From positions 2,418,001-2,482,000 of the forward strand of contig JAHRBC010000006.1 in NCBI GenBank assembly GCA_022702545.1: DNA of 64,000 nucleotides, written 5' to 3'. A model generated the notes under the pieces. That model was not told the DNA's origin. It worked only from the letters and a program-made list of their open reading frames with translations, and made no database searches. This stretch comes from Phycomyces nitens. Lineage: Eukaryota; Mucoromycota; Mucoromycetes; Mucorales; Phycomycetaceae. This document shows, one piece after another, positions 1 through 12,700 of the stretch; the stretch's first letter is position 1, and each line of letters starts with the position of its first letter. The translations under genes and the position numbers were made by a program.

Positions 1-733
1 GAGAATCAGAATAGTGTTATGGAAAGTAGAAAGACTAAGAGACAGCATTACCGTTATGATAACAGTTGAGGATGATGGGGGAGCCAGATGAGGTGATTGA
101 TGGCGGCAGTCTATAGTAGAATAAGAAATGTTAAAGGGGAAAATTATTTGACACAATTTTTTACCATGCCACTGATGACCATACCATATAATAGGCGTGT
201 GAACGGAATATGTCTATAAAATAAAAAGAGAGAATAACAATAATATTATAGAAAAGTATAGACCAAGAAATGGCATTACCATTATGATAACCAGTTGTAG
301 ATGATAGAAGAGATGGACAGGGTGTGATGGGGGTGACCCAAGTAGAATAAACAACGTTAGAGAAAAAAAGTTTGACACCAAAAGGTTCTTTTTTACCATG
401 ACACTGATGACAATACCAATATAATAGACTGTGTGAGTGGCGGAAGGCTATAAGATAAAACGAGAGGATCAGAATAATATTATAAAAAATATAAAGACTA
501 AAAAAAGATATTACTATTATGATTACAATCGTACATGAAGGAAGAGGTAGATGGGGTGATTGGTGGTGTGGTCTACAATAAAATAAGTAACGTTAGAATA
601 GAAAATCGTTTGACACAAAAAGATTTTTTTAGCCCAATATTGATGATTGAACCATATAATAAAGCTGTGTGAGTTGAGGAGGTCTATAAAATAAAAAAAA
701 AGAGAGTCAGGATAATTTGCAAGATGCTAAAGG
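1..733. repeat. Tandem repeat, period about 229-238 bp, three full copies plus a fragment
   Basis: Units begin near 1, 230, 464 and 702 (last one partial). Each starts with a variant of GAGAATCAGAATA, passes through a CATTACCATTATGATAAC-like stretch and a TTTGACACAA-like block, and ends with GTCTATAAAATAAAA followed by GAG. Copies differ by many substitutions and small indels, so the array is not recent. It lies outside the accessory gene of element A, so it may be a subterminal array of that element; the array may continue beyond the window edge. Confidence 0.85.
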
Positions 734-1217
734 CACATTCAACTGACCACGGATTGTTTGGATGAGCAATGCAGGCAGGATGTATTGGAATGAGCGCATG
801 TTTATAAAGAAGCTGCTAATTTTTTAGTGTAAAGAGGTGTAAAAAAGAAAGAAAAAATGGGCCTGGATATAGGAAACGAGGGAAAGGAAAAAAGAGCAAA
901 AAAGAAAAGAATACAAGGATATATAATTTGAAACAGAGACAGAATAGGTGTAATGGATAGAATCTAAAAACAAATGGAGCCATTCATTAGTGTGTATAAG
1001 AAGTGTTTGGATCTGCTCATCAAACTCTTTTTTTATAAATACTCTGTATTTTATATTCTCAAAGGCCTGTTCACACACAACACACCCTTCTGCTTCCCAA
1101 AACCTTTCAATAAAACAAATATCAATTGTATGTATAAGACATTACATATTTCATATGAGATCCCATGAAATAAAGACAATTAACAATTGAAAATTATTAT
1201 TTGATATTTTGTAGATT
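734..1217. other. Non-coding stretch upstream of the element A accessory gene
   Basis: AT-rich sequence with short, low-complexity reading frames only. No recognisable gene or terminal repeat was seen. It probably forms the 5' flank of the accessory gene starting at 1218. Confidence 0.5.
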
Positions 1218-2364
1218 ATGGCAAACAGACGTGCAATTGCTCCTCGAACAACCGACGAGTTCAGGGAATTGATGGACAGATTGACCAGTGTGGAGGCTGG
1301 TTTGTCCAATGTGACTGGAGAGGTGCATTCTGTTGGCACCAGGCTAGCCACTATGGACACCAGGCTTGGTGTTATCATCCAAGATGGTGCCAGTACCATT
1401 GCCATCTTGGATGGTTTTGGAAATGTCCCTGGGGCAACTTCTTCTGCCCCGTTGCTGCTGCCCCCATTGCTGCTGCTTCCGTTGCTGCTGCCCCCATTGT
1501 TGCTGCCCTCATTGTTGCTGCTCCTGTTGCTGCTGCTCCTCTCTCCCCCACTGTGGTTGCACTTGCTGCGTTTGAAGCTCCTCAAATGCAGGAAACCAAC
1601 CGCGCGTATGTGAGTATATACTATTGAAATATATTGCTAGTCTAATACCTTCTAAAAATATATTAGGGCTTCATCAGACGCTACCTGAAGACCCAAAACT
1701 TCAGGTCCAACAACCCAGACTTGGTTGAGGCTAACAACCGAAAGCCTAGCTGGAGAATGGACGTGGCCTTTAACGAGAGTCCCAACAAAGAGTTGGTACT
1801 CAAGATAATGGCCTATCTCCAGCCAAGGTTTCTCGAGTCTGGGTTGAGGTACCCTGACCTCCGCCGGTATATATACACCAACTTCAATGGAAGGCGGACT
1901 CAGGAGAAGAAGTCTTTTGAGAAGCGAGCAGAAGCAAATGCTCGCTCAAGAAGAAATAGCTGTCAGGCGGACGTGAGTTATTATTTTTATTATGAAAAGG
2001 ATTCCTATTAACTCAATTGACAATCATATATTTCATCAGCATCTCACTCGCCGCCGGGAGGCATACTCCAATAACAAGGCGGCAATTGACCAAGAAATGG
2101 ACCGGGACTGCAGCAATCTCATCCAAAAGGCAGCAATGTCTGAGGGTGAGTCTGACGATGAGGGGAGCGATGCTTCGTTCAGGTGTCGCATCCTCACTGC
2201 GCGCCCAAGCTGGCGAAGCGACGAGGTAAATAAATTCGCAAAGAATATTGTTTATTATTTTTATAGAATACTAATGAATATTTTAGTTCAATCATTTCCT
2301 TGAACTCGTCGATGACTACATGCTTGCCGGCTTGGGAACAAGACATCGTCAGATGCTTCGTTGA
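1218..2364 (+). pseudogene. Accessory protein gene of element A (W-R-S-D-E family), probable frameshift in exon 1
   Basis: Unrecognised family, shared with elements B and C. Exons inferred: 1218-1609, 1667-1972, 2040-2225 and 2287-2364, all with GT...AG introns. Exon 1 opens with a heptad-like stretch (LTSVEAGLSNVTGEVHS). Exon 2 is exactly 306 nt, as in B and C. Exon 3 holds an acidic MSEGESDDEGSD patch and ends RPSWRSDE. The last exon encodes a short helical tail ending at TGA 2362-2364. Between about 1440 and 1560 a GCTGCTGCC-rich tract reads as poly-Leu in the start-codon frame but as Ala/Pro-rich, like B, in the frame needed to join exon 2. This indicates a one-base indel in the repeat. 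Function unknown; a DNA-binding or TnpA-like helper role is only a guess. Confidence 0.65.
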
Positions 2365-2586
2365 AAGTTTGGCTGCGTCGACAAAGTAGCAGTCCCGGAG
2401 GGAATGGTCCCTCCCCCGCCTGAATGGGCCGTTAGAAATTAAAAAATTAAAAAAAAATAAAAAAAACCTCATCTTTGCTCCTCTCATGCACTCAATCCTA
2501 AAGACTCATTCAAATCCTATACTTGTTTATTTTATTCTGGTATGCAATCTTGTTTAAAAATGAGTAAAGACATATTTTATTAAAAC

Positions 2587-5500
2587 TTAAGCATATATTT
2601 TTTTAGGTAAAGGGATAACCAGTATCTTCTTTACATTATTTTGGGTCATATGTTCAGCCAGTGCTACTTCTAACAGAATGCGATGTACAGGCACAATACT
2701 GGGGTAGTTGGCTGGAGAAAATTGTGGCCTACAAATGTCAACACTTTCATGTTCTCTTGTATGCTCGGAATCAAAGACAAACCAGCGAACGTACGCGAAA
2801 ACATGTTGCTTATTGTGATGACGATTTAGTCGGCCATGAGACATAGGGGGCATAGACTGGGAATGGACAAACATATATTGAATCTCGCCTGTGTACGCAG
2901 TCGGATTTTTGTCGTCATTTCTAGAGAACAGAGCTTGAACATAAGAACCATGACTGACAGTACCCTTCTTGCCTTTGTATGACTGGCCAAGGAGATCGAT
3001 AGATGCGATCTTGCATATTTGGTTGTCAACAAAATACGGCAAAGATGAGGCATGTCGGTAATCTACTAAATCTGGCTTTGCATATACGAGCTTATAGTGT
3101 TCCAAGAGATAGGGATATTCAAGGTCGTTCATTGATTCATACGGTTTCATAGAGAGTGGCAACGCAGAAGGAGGGAGAGGTTCGTTGCCTTTGATAGAGA
3201 GTGGATTCATAGAGGCTTGCATAAATGCTCTCAACCGGAAAGGGCCTTGAGACATGGCATAGGAGGGGGCATAGGAGGAGGCATGGGATGGGGCATAGGA
3301 TGGGGCATAGGAGGAGGAGGTAAGCTTGGACATAAAGGGGCGGAAGGGGGTTTGACTGGGACATTGAAGAACAGAAGATACATAATTGCCCTTGTATGCA
3401 TCATTAATAAAGTTCTTCATGTAGGTGGACTCAAAGCCATCTCGTCTGTTGGTCTTGATGTTTTTTAACAATCCATTGTATCTCTCAAATGAAAACAGCC
3501 AATAACCGTACACTGGTCCAAAATCACGAATAATGGTATGAAGATGAAGGTGTAGGTGCATGTTACAAGTGAGAAGATTCGCAGGATATAGGGACTGACA
3601 TCTTTGACCGAACGTTTCCAGGAAATCGTGGGCATCGGTTGCCTCGGAAAACGAGATTGCTGGCTTGACCAAAAGGTGGCAGGCATCAACGAAGCTGATC
3701 CAGTTGTTGAAGTTGTCAGGAGGGAGCACACCTTTCAACAGGACTGGAGAGTATACGAGGACCCAGGACTTCCACTCATCTGCTTTCATGTAGAAAAAGC
3801 CTTTTCCAATCTTGCCTTTGAGGACAGCATAATCGGCCGGCAGAACCATAGACTCGGCAGTCTTTTGCATGACAGCAAGATCACGGTCTGTGATCAGGCC
3901 ATTGTCAATCCACCTCTTGACCATTCGCTTGGCTGTACCCAAGAAGAGATTGTGCATGGGATCAATGATCGTGCAGCGAACAACGTCAAAGTATCCAAGG
4001 CGATGCAACTGGGACCATCGAACGCCATTTTCAATTTCCAGCTGATGCCTTTCTGAGGGCATACTGGCACTCTTCCACACCTCAGCATGCAACCGATTTT
4101 TGACACCACTGCGAAGGGACCACTGTGCAGAGTTGAAGCCACAAAAGTCAACGCTGTTTGTTCCGTCCAAACGAGAGAAACCATGACTACACTTGAAGCA
4201 TGCATGGGTGCTGTTGTGGGAAGTAAACCCACTCGTCTTTCTGGCAGCTGGAATGTCGCACACCACCATAAACAATGCAGCACGGATGGTAACACCTGAT
4301 GAACACTCGGCAGTTCGCATCTTCACACCAACGTACAGCTCTTCCAAATCGTCCACCAACGGCTTGAGATAGTGGTTGATCTTGTCAGATTTTGGTTCCT
4401 TGGGCCCAGGCATAAGTCCAACAAGAATGATGTTCTCTGCCTTGAATCACTCAGCCCTAGGAAGATTGTTGACGACCAAGTAGATCGCACCACAGGAATA
4501 GGTCACCCCATCAAACGGCTGGAACCAGTCAACGTTCAATGTCAGCATGAGAGAACGTGGGTCTTGGACGAAAGAAACACCATTCGAGTCCTTGAGCTCC
4601 TTCCACATGGCGCCGTCGTACACATCGCACATCGTGTCTTTGACCTTCAGCTCCTTGTTCCAATGGCGGATTCTTGCTTCGAAATCTGGGCGGAGGAAAA
4701 ACACTCTCAACGCCTGCTTGACAGAATGGTAGTTGTATTGGCGTCTGGCTACCAAAGCACCTGATGATGACACCTTTATCAACTGGGAATCACAAGAGGA
4801 ACGTCCTCCTGGCTTCTGGAAATTGCACCAAAGGGGAACAGACCCAGCTTCCTCGTACACCTTGTGACAATCCTGGCACACAACAGATTTCCTTATTCCT
4901 TGGGACATGGCTGAAAATCCTGTCATGCGCTGCAGACCAAGCAGGCTTGTGGGCAGTTGGAAATCTTGATCATAGATTGTCAAGAGCTTGTTGACAAACT
5001 TGATCAAGACAACGGCGCCCTTGTCAACCACATAACGGGATGCAAACAGGACAACAGAAATGGCGATGAACCTGTGCACTGGGTTTTCAGGCATTTGGAG
5101 GGAGGCAAAAGGATCTATTTTAAAATGGAAAATATTAATACCCAATTTTTTAGGCTTTTTCTCTATTTAACACTGACCTTCACCATCTAACTCCTCAACT
5201 TCGATCTCTTCCAAATCGCCCTCGTCGTCATCATCACCACCGTTCATCTCATTCTCATCGGCATCGGCATCAGCATCGGCATCGGCATTAGCCTCATTGT
5301 CAGCACCAATTTTGCCATGATCAGCAAAAGGATCGGCTTCCAAAAACGGCGAGTTCTCCTGATCACCAAGTACATCTGAGGACCCGACTTTATGGAACAA
5401 GGTAGCCAGATATAGAATATAGTAGTTATTTAGTTTCTGTTGCTATGCCAATAAATAATCCTTACGTTCAAAATCAACATCTATCATATTGCGTTGAGAG

Positions 5501-5708
5501 GAGATTTCTAGTAAAATATATTATGATACAATTCATAGAGTGTTTACAAAAGTAACTTGCCCCTTTCGCAATTTTCAAGACGCTCTAATCTTGCTCTCTT
5601 TGCATGACGTTGAGCAGTCAGTTTCTGGACAAGACTGTAACCATTCTTGCTTGTACTGCATCTAGGGCAAAAGCACTTCTCATTGTAGACATTGGAAGTA
5701 GAAGACAT
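2587..5708 (-). pseudogene. Tnp2-type CACTA transposase of element A, one premature stop
   Basis: The first exon (from ATG at 5708) encodes a Cys-rich segment (CFCPRCSTSKNGYS) found in variant form at the start of B, C and D2. A small acidic exon region follows (5167-5400, with an Ala-Asp repeat), then a large exon from about 5145 to 2587. The large exon carries the family signature: GVTYSCGAIYLVVNNLPR, then LMPGPKEP, then IDPMHNLFLGTAKRM. The two open segments (5145-4447 and 4413-2587) are in the same frame and separated by a TGA at 4447-4449. Paralogue C has CGA (Arg) there and B has AGG (Arg). No other break was seen in the large exon. Family assignment (Transposase_21/Tnp2-like) rests on these motifs from memory. 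Small exon limits are uncertain. Confidence 0.75.
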
Positions 5709-5939
5709 GGTATTTGTGTATTGAAGTTTAAACAAAAAGGAAACAAGTGTTACATATGCTTTATTTGCTACGGTTTTATAAGAGTATAAAAATATTATCT
5801 CCTGTTCTTTATATCCGAGCCAATTAAATACAATAAAACAATATTTTGAAGGTGATCACAAAAAAACGTGTTGAGTTGCAAATTTGCTTCAGCTTTCTCC
5901 ACGTTCTCAGTTAACTGTGCACAGTAGAATAGCCCACTG

Positions 5940-5950
5940 TTTTCCCAGTG
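5940..5950. repeat. Probable right terminus of element A
   Basis: TTTTCCCAGTG, inverse of CACTGGGAAAA, followed by TGC. CACTG...CAGTG ends are also used by elements B and C, but with a CAAAA rather than GGAAAA interior. A direct copy of CACTGGGAAAA occurs at 18,717. Confidence 0.4.
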
Positions 5951-6138
5951 TGCACTAAAACATATACTAAAAATATGAGAGAACCAATAAGAGCAGCCTA
6001 AAGAATATTAAAGCCCTAGTCTGTTTCTCTTTGATGAAGGCTCATTGCTCATTCCTAATGATGTAAACTTATATCAAACAGTAGAAACATTATATTGATA
6101 TTAAATTGAGAATAGATGAGCAACAAAAAAGCTCTAAC

Positions 6139-6455
6139 TTATAGTACATCTGTCATGATTGGTGATTCAGCCTTGTCATCCATTTGAAATACCTCATCTT
6201 CTGAAAGAAAAGAACTGCTTGCTCCTTCCTGCTATAACATAATAAAAATATTATATTAATTATAATGTATATTCAAATGTTTGTTAATTAATAAACTTGC
6301 CTGGCTGTTCTCTGCCATTTTTCTCTTACGGGTCTGGTTTTCTCTCTTAAAGGTGTCTTGAAGAAGATTCTTTGCATACCACATTCTTTTGCACTTGTAA
6401 ATGTGGAGTGCTATTGTCCTAGCCGTGCCTCACTGGCCACAATCATTGATGACAG
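6139..6455 (-). pseudogene. Relic accessory gene of a fourth CACTA family (element E)
   Basis: Leftward coding remnant. One exon holds a basic segment (KRMWYAKNLLQDTFKRENQ, then RKRK) and ends at AGCCAG. The following intron begins GCAAGT, a GC donor, and ends TATAG near 6232. The last exon is acidic (SEDEVFQMDDKAESP) and ends at TAA 6139-6141. Upstream of the basic segment an in-frame TGA sits where a Trp codon would fit. It lies head to head with the transposase relic at 6537, the same divergent layout as in D2. Family identity is inferred from this context only. Confidence 0.45.
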
Positions 6456-6536
6456 GTACGTTGATTTTGTCACCATTGACCAAGAAGTGTCTTCGCTTTT
6501 ATTGCTATTATTAGTCAAATAATCTCTTACCTACCC

Positions 6537-7410
6537 ATGGAAAGATTAATTGGAGTATACTCCAAGCTTATCAGATCAAGGTCAAAGGGCGGTAGAAATG
6601 CCAGTTTGCTTGTTGAGCACTTTGCTGTTCATAACTTTGTCAGTTCAGCAAACAGCTCTCAGAATTATCCTAGTACAAGCCAGCCGTCCACATATAATGA
6701 AGCAAGTTTCTTAGATCTTCCATATGGTGTAAGTGCTGCCCAGCTATGGGAGCCATTCAACTGACATGCCAGCTTGAATGATGATGACGTGGAAGGTGTC
6801 AGCAGCCCTGTTGTCAAGAATACTTTGGAAAAGTACTATGTGCAAAACAGTGGTATGAACAGTATTGAACTTGATGACCCGACGATTGTTGTTGCTTCTC
6901 GTCTTTGGAAAAATTCAACCGTACATTCTTCATGTATGTACCAAAGAATAAAAAACGAGACCAGACGTGGCAATCATCATGTGATGTTTACCTGTCCATA
7001 CAGAAAGTGAGTATTGGTATTATTCAAAATACAAAATAGAGATCACTCGCATTTTTTATATTTTTATCTAGCCATTGCAATATAACTATTCAAAGCTGAT
7101 TTGTTGGCACTGTGGAATTTTATTTTGAGCATAAAGAGGTTGATGGCACACCACACTTTCTGGCATTTGTTGAAGTGATGAAAGAGCATGGTACAGCAGC
7201 CCATGACTCTTCTGTGCCAATTGTAATACAGTGGTCACACAGCTCAACTAGACAAACAACCCAGCTAAAATATGCCGTTATCAATGTGGATGACATTCAG
7301 CATCAAGTTGGGCTCATCCAGTACCCTCCAAGTGTTAATCAGTTCTTTGTCATTGCACCATATTATGTGTTTAATGAAAATCTGCGTGTGACCAGAGGCA
7401 ACCATGCCAC
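6537..7410 (+). pseudogene. C-terminal relic of a CACTA-type transposase (element E)
   Basis: The fragment starts MERLIGVYSKLIRSRSKGG, resembling the ERxIG...RS region near the C terminus of Tnp2-like proteins. A TGA at 6762-6764 breaks the frame, which then continues in frame from about 6774 to 7010. A probable intron (GTGAGT at about 7007 to TAG about 7071) is followed by coding-like sequence to about 7410 (INVDDIQHQVGLIQYPPSV). The N-terminal two thirds of a transposase are absent, so this is a deleted copy. No matching termini were found. Confidence 0.55.
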
Positions 7411-7471
7411 TTTATTAAAATTTTCCTTTTCTTTTTTCTTTACTTATAAATATCAATACCAAATAAAATAA

Positions 7472-8422
7472 AATGGCTAATAATGTCAAAAATAAAAATT
7501 CGGTTTCAAAAAAATGGTAGCATAAATACTGTTTTGTTCACACAGGTGAAAAATTATTTTTCTCAAAAATGCGCAACATCTTTAACACCAAATAAAATGC
7601 TCATTTCAATAAACAAGGTTGTCTAAAAACTTACAAGCCCTTTCTATGGTACTACAACTACTTCATTGCCTGATGAAAAGACATTCCATGCAACTTTTAT
7701 GATTTGGGATTGATGACATTACCTTTCAACCACAATCTGTGGAGATAAAGTGCTCTAAAATCATAAAAAATGGTAGTTATGCTACTGTTTTTGGCACAGC
7801 TACTGGTCCTTCCGCCATAGTGTGAGTTGCAATGGGAGCGCACATCTATGAAAAAGAGGTTAATTTGTGTGTATAAAGAGGTATAAAAATGTCTTACCAG
7901 AGAAAGGCGCCGATATCAAAAAGGCTAGGAAAAGGAAAAATAAAGGGAATCAAAAAAAGGAGAGAGTCTGAAAATTTTTTCACCTTTGCAGCATGCTGCG
8001 GAAAGCATGATGGATTGAGCCCAAAAACAATATCAAGGCTGATTTGCATCTCAGTGCTTCAAGACAATAGAGGAACATCTTTATAGTCATTCAAAATGCC
8101 TATATATAACGGCCTTTTTGATAGTATTCAATCTCTCTTACCTTTACACCAACCCACACACACACACACTTACTTACTCACTCACCCAAACAGTTTTTGT
8201 ATGTATATTATATTTATTTTTATTTCAATTGAACAAAAACTAATAATTACACTGAGTGGGAGAAATTAAAGAAACTTTTTATAGCCCGCAAAACTTCACA
8301 AAAAAAACCTCACATTCATACATCAAAAAAGATGGAAAAAAATAATGTAATGAGTATAGAAAACTCAGAGTGAATAAAAAGGATTGTTTTCTTTCAAAAT
8401 ATATAATAATATTGATTATTTA
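7472..8422. other. No gene recognised
   Basis: AT-rich sequence with A-runs and a short CA/CT-repeat patch near 8155-8185. One basic open frame (7889-8086, about 65 codons) has no recognisable motif and is not called. It is probably decayed transposon sequence. Confidence 0.5.
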
Positions 8423-8541
8423 TTAATACTTTATTGGACCACATTTGGCATCTATGACTGCCTGGCATCTTTTATGCATACTGGAAATTAGGCTTTTCAA
8501 ATATTCCTTTGGAATACGCCTCCATTCCCTCTCCAAAGCAT
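8423..8541 (-). pseudogene. Tc1/mariner transposase C-terminal fragment
   Basis: Read leftward, the segment encodes EYLKSLISSMHKRCQAVIDA followed by KCGP and ends at TAA 8423-8425. This closely matches the C terminus of the Tc1-like transposase at 37,715-38,782 (SMQSQCQAVIDAKG) and of Tc1 proteins generally. The coding match stops at 8541, where a CACTGCAAAAA terminus-like sequence begins, so the element appears cut or interrupted there. Confidence 0.7.
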
Positions 8542-8580
8542 CACTGCAAAAACTGTGGGGTAAAACCACTGCAAAAAATA
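8542..8580. repeat. Two adjacent CACTGCAAAAA terminus-like sequences
   Basis: CACTGCAAAAAC begins at 8542 and CACTGCAAAAAATA at 8567. Both match the outer end of elements B (9499) and C (19,118). The first abuts the broken Tc1 tail, as expected if a CACTA element inserted into it. No partner end with a matching duplication was found. Confidence 0.5.
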
Positions 8581-9498
8581 CCCGATTTCAACTCTGAATA
8601 CATCAATTGAAACGAGGGGAGTATAGGTCTTGGATTAGCCCTTTTCTTGATTGCTCACTTTAGACGGCGTTAAAAATATTTGGTAGTTCTATTGGATGTA
8701 CATTAGAATATGTCTTTATTTTTGTTGATTATTCAACTACGATATTTTCTCTGTCTTTTGAAGGTTGCGAAATTAATATTCTTGGGGATGTTGAAAATAA
8801 ATTATCAAATATGGGCAAGAGTGCGCAGCTGAGACTACTTGAAATATATATTTAGTTAAAGTATATTTTAATGACGATGTACTTTGGTTAATGAAGAGTT
8901 GGAGAAATAGACATGATATCATATTATTAAAAGATGTATATACAAAACAACTACTTGGTATATAGTCATATATTTAAAATGAAATAATGTCAATTTCCAA
9001 ATACAATCATTATGTTTTTGGGATTATTGATTTTAGAGACCGCACTTTTTTTAGGGGTAAACCACCTTGGAACTCAAATTATTTTTTGTTCTTTCTCTTT
9101 TGCCTCTTGCTCTTATACACATACTGGTAATTATTTTATTCTTATTATTTTATGTAATTACTTAATAATTTTGCCATTATCTTTACAGATCATCAACAAG
9201 CTTCTTCTCTTTGGTCATTTTACATGGTTTAATAACATAAAATAATATTTGCTCAAAGCTTCTCTTTACTAATGACTTGATGTCTCCAGTCATCACGGCT
9301 TTGCATGTCACTCAATCTTGTAATCAAACATCATGGTAAGCTATTATATTATTACAAATTATATATATCTCTTTACTTATACATATATAACTATGTTCTA
9401 TTCTCTATTAGATATATTAAGAATCTCATCCGCATGCCTGAACAAACAATCACACAGGTAAGAAAACCACTGATAATATAGTATATATGAATATCTAG
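8581..9498. other. Decayed sequence, no gene called
   Basis: A short exon-like patch (9417-9462) has splice-like flanks, TATTAG before and CAGGTAAG after, and may be a remnant of a spliced transposon gene. Otherwise the stretch is AT-rich with no recognisable protein. Confidence 0.4.
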
Positions 9499-9728
9499 CA
9501 CTGCAAAAATTGGTCAGTTTCACATATCTCAAAGAATATTAATTATACGTGAAAGAAAAGGTAAAATTAAAGATCAGATGTTTTTTGGTAGTTTAGACAT
9601 ATAGCAAAACGTTTTGTCAATGTAATTGGCTATAAAACATGTGTAGCATAAGAAATGAATACTAAATCCAAATATATAAAATAAACTTTGCCTTGTATCC
9701 CTCTTCTTTACTGTAAAATCTTTTAATT

Positions 9729-12700
9729 ATGGCTTCTAACCGAAGTTCAAGAAATACAGTCGAGTGCAGATGTTCTGTTTGCAAGAACAAACTGGGAGGC
9801 TTTAATATTATATCCTCTCAAACATTCAAACGACATATGAGAATAGAAGAAACAAAGAAAAACCTTCTCAGTCATAAGAGTAAGAAAGCTAATATAATTT
9901 TATTTTCCCAGTAAAATAACAAGTATAATATAGTATTTAATGAAGACAGAATCGAAATGATTCATGAAACATCTGAGGCCGTTGATAAACATGAACAGTT
10001 TTTTGATGCTGAAGAATATGAAATTGAAAATGAAGGTGAATTTGGTAATAGAAATAAATTTATTTTTTATTTTTCTTTACTAATTTTTATTTTAATATTT
10101 GGATAAAGATGAGGCAGCACCAGCACAGACATGGAACCTACCTTTTTCTGAAGCTGACACCATGTTTGGTGTTGATGGAGATGACTGTGTTCATGAGAGC
10201 ATCTCTGAGAATGAAGAAGACGAGGAAGAAAGTGAAGATAGTGATGATGAGGCAGCAATTTTTGGTGAAGGTATGGATATTGTGAATTAATATTGACCCC
10301 TGATAAATAGAATTATATGAGCTAATTTTCATTTTTTACACAAAAGATTTTTCTTTGGACCCACAACCAAAGTTGAATTTCATCCACCGTTTCATTGTCA
10401 CCACCATTGCCCTATTTGTATCCTTGTACGTCGTTGATGAAGGAGCAGTTATCTTGATTGCCATTATCAACAAGATTCTTGAAATATTCCAGGATCCATT
10501 TCGTCTTCCTTTGAGTGTTCCTGGTCTCAAGCAATTGGCAGGTTATGGCAATTTGACAAGTGGGATAAAAAAGTATGTTGCATGCAGTGAATGCCATACA
10601 ATCTATGATATTGGTGTATCTGTTCCTTTGTCTTGTACATCAATCAAGTTTGGCGGCAGCTCTTTGTGTTCCAATCCGTTGTTCAAGTCTGGATCTGAGT
10701 CACGAATCCCAAAGAGAACATACGTATACCACTCTGTCATAGACTCATTGAAAAAGTTTTTTCGTCGCCCAGGATTTGAAGATGCAATCAATTCATGGAA
10801 TCGTGGGCCAAAAGTAGATGGAGTATTGTTTGACATTTATGATGGTATCATGTGGAATGAATTCCAGGACATTGATGGCTTCCCATTTGTTGACACTGAC
10901 CAATCTCTCATGTTGACCTTGAATATCGACTGGTTCCAGCCATTTGATGGTGTTACCTACTCTTGTGGAGCGATTTATCTTGCCATCAACAACCTTCCTC
11001 GGGAGATTAGGTTCAAAAAGGAGAATACAATTCTTGTTGGATTAATGCCAGGGCCAAAGGAAGCAAAGACATCAGAGATAAACAGCTATCTCCAACCTCT
11101 TGTTGATGAGTTGCAAAGTCTTTACAAGGGTGTCAAAATCCAAACCCACCAATATCCAAATGGTACAACAATCCGCGCTGCTCTCTTCATGATTGCCTGT
11201 GATATCCCCGCCGCAAGGAAAGTATGTGGATTTACATCCCATACGAGTACAAATGCATGCCATAAGTGCAAACGCCAATTCTCCCGGTTAGCTGGAACGA
11301 GTTCTGTCAATTATTCTGGATTTGACTTCTCAAAGTGACTCCTTCGCACTAAGAATGATAATTGTAAGGATGCTGAGGTCTGGAGAAATGCAACAACTAA
11401 GACTGAGAGACATCGTCTTGAAGTTGAAAATGGTGTTTGCTGGTCCGAACTGCATCGTCTTGAGTACTTTGATGCTGTCCGCTGCACCATTATAGATCCA
11501 ATGCACAACCTTTTCTTGGGAACTGCTAAGCGAATGATGGAAAAATGGGTTGCAGATAGAATAATTGACTCCAAAAAACTCGTCTCTATGCAAAACATGG
11601 TTAAAAATATGGTACTGCCACCTGATTACACACCACTAAAGACAAAGATTGCAAAAGGATTTCCTTTCATGAAGGCTGATGAGTGGAAGTCGTGGTGCCT
11701 TGTGTATTCTCCTGTTGTCCTGAAAGATCTACTCCCACCAAAAATGTTTGAAAATTGGATATTCTTTGTCAATGCATGCCGTTTACTCATCAAGCCCAAC
11801 ATCACTGAAGACGAAATCGACAATGCTCATGAATATCTACAAAAATTTTGCCAAGGCTGTGAGAATCTTTATGATCTTGATCTTCTTTCATTGAATATGC
11901 ACCTTCATCTTCATTTACATCAGACAGTTCAAGACTTTGGCCCTGTTTATGGTTACTGGCTTTTTGGCTTTGAGAGATACAATGGTATCCTCAAAAACAT
12001 CCAGACAAACAGGAAAACCGGATTTGAATGGACATACATGAAGAGATTTGTTGAAGAAGTTCACAAAAAGATTTTGCGCGGAATATACTTGAGTCTGCCA
12101 ATGCACATGGTTATCTGGATATTTTCAAGAAATTGTTAAAAACTGAGACTCGTTCAGTAATCCCGCCCAGTCAACCTCATGCATTCTCCCTGTCTGATTT
12201 CATAAATGCCGCATACAACACAACATCTTCTATCAAAGGCAATGAATCTCTTCCACCATCTGCATTTCCTCTTAGAACAAAGCCTTTGTCACCAATGCCA
12301 AGTCCTGATTATGATTGTCTTGTTGAATATTACCAAGTGGTCTATAATGACAGGTCAATCTCAAGTTGCAAAATCAACATGGACAGTTCTGCTTTTGTCA
12401 ACGATTGGATTGTCATGCTGAAGTCTATCAACATTCTTGGCCAAGTATTCAAAGGCAATCATGGTAACAAACGTGGATCATACATTCAGGCATTGTTTGT
12501 GGAGGACAAAACAAATGTAATCTATGGATATATTGGAGAAATCCAATATATTTTTGTGCACACATTTAGTCCAGCATCCTTATCAACTGAATACCACAAC
12601 CCCCAGCATACCTTTGCCTTTGTTAAATGGTATAAAACAACATCTGATAGGACTAGAGAAATGGAAGGCATTGAGATCCACAAAAGCGAGTTTTCAAGAG

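Larger units (their letters stand above)
1..5950. mobile_element. CACTA-like DNA transposon A (left end outside the window)
   Basis: The element has the two-gene layout of elements B and C: a spliced accessory gene reading right (1218-2364) and a Tnp2-type transposase reading left (2587-5708), converging tail to tail. A terminus-like sequence, TTTTCCCAGTG, lies at 5940-5950, about 230 bp beyond the transposase start, the same spacing as in B and C. By comparison with B and C (about 1.5 kb outside the accessory start) the left terminus should lie left of base 1, so no target duplication can be checked. The right boundary is an inference. Confidence 0.6.

Noticed and set aside
3217..3468. Gly-rich reading (GGGIGGGMGWGIG) on the + strand
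   Set aside because: It is the antisense shadow of a Pro/Ser/Tyr-rich repeat in the element A transposase on the other strand.
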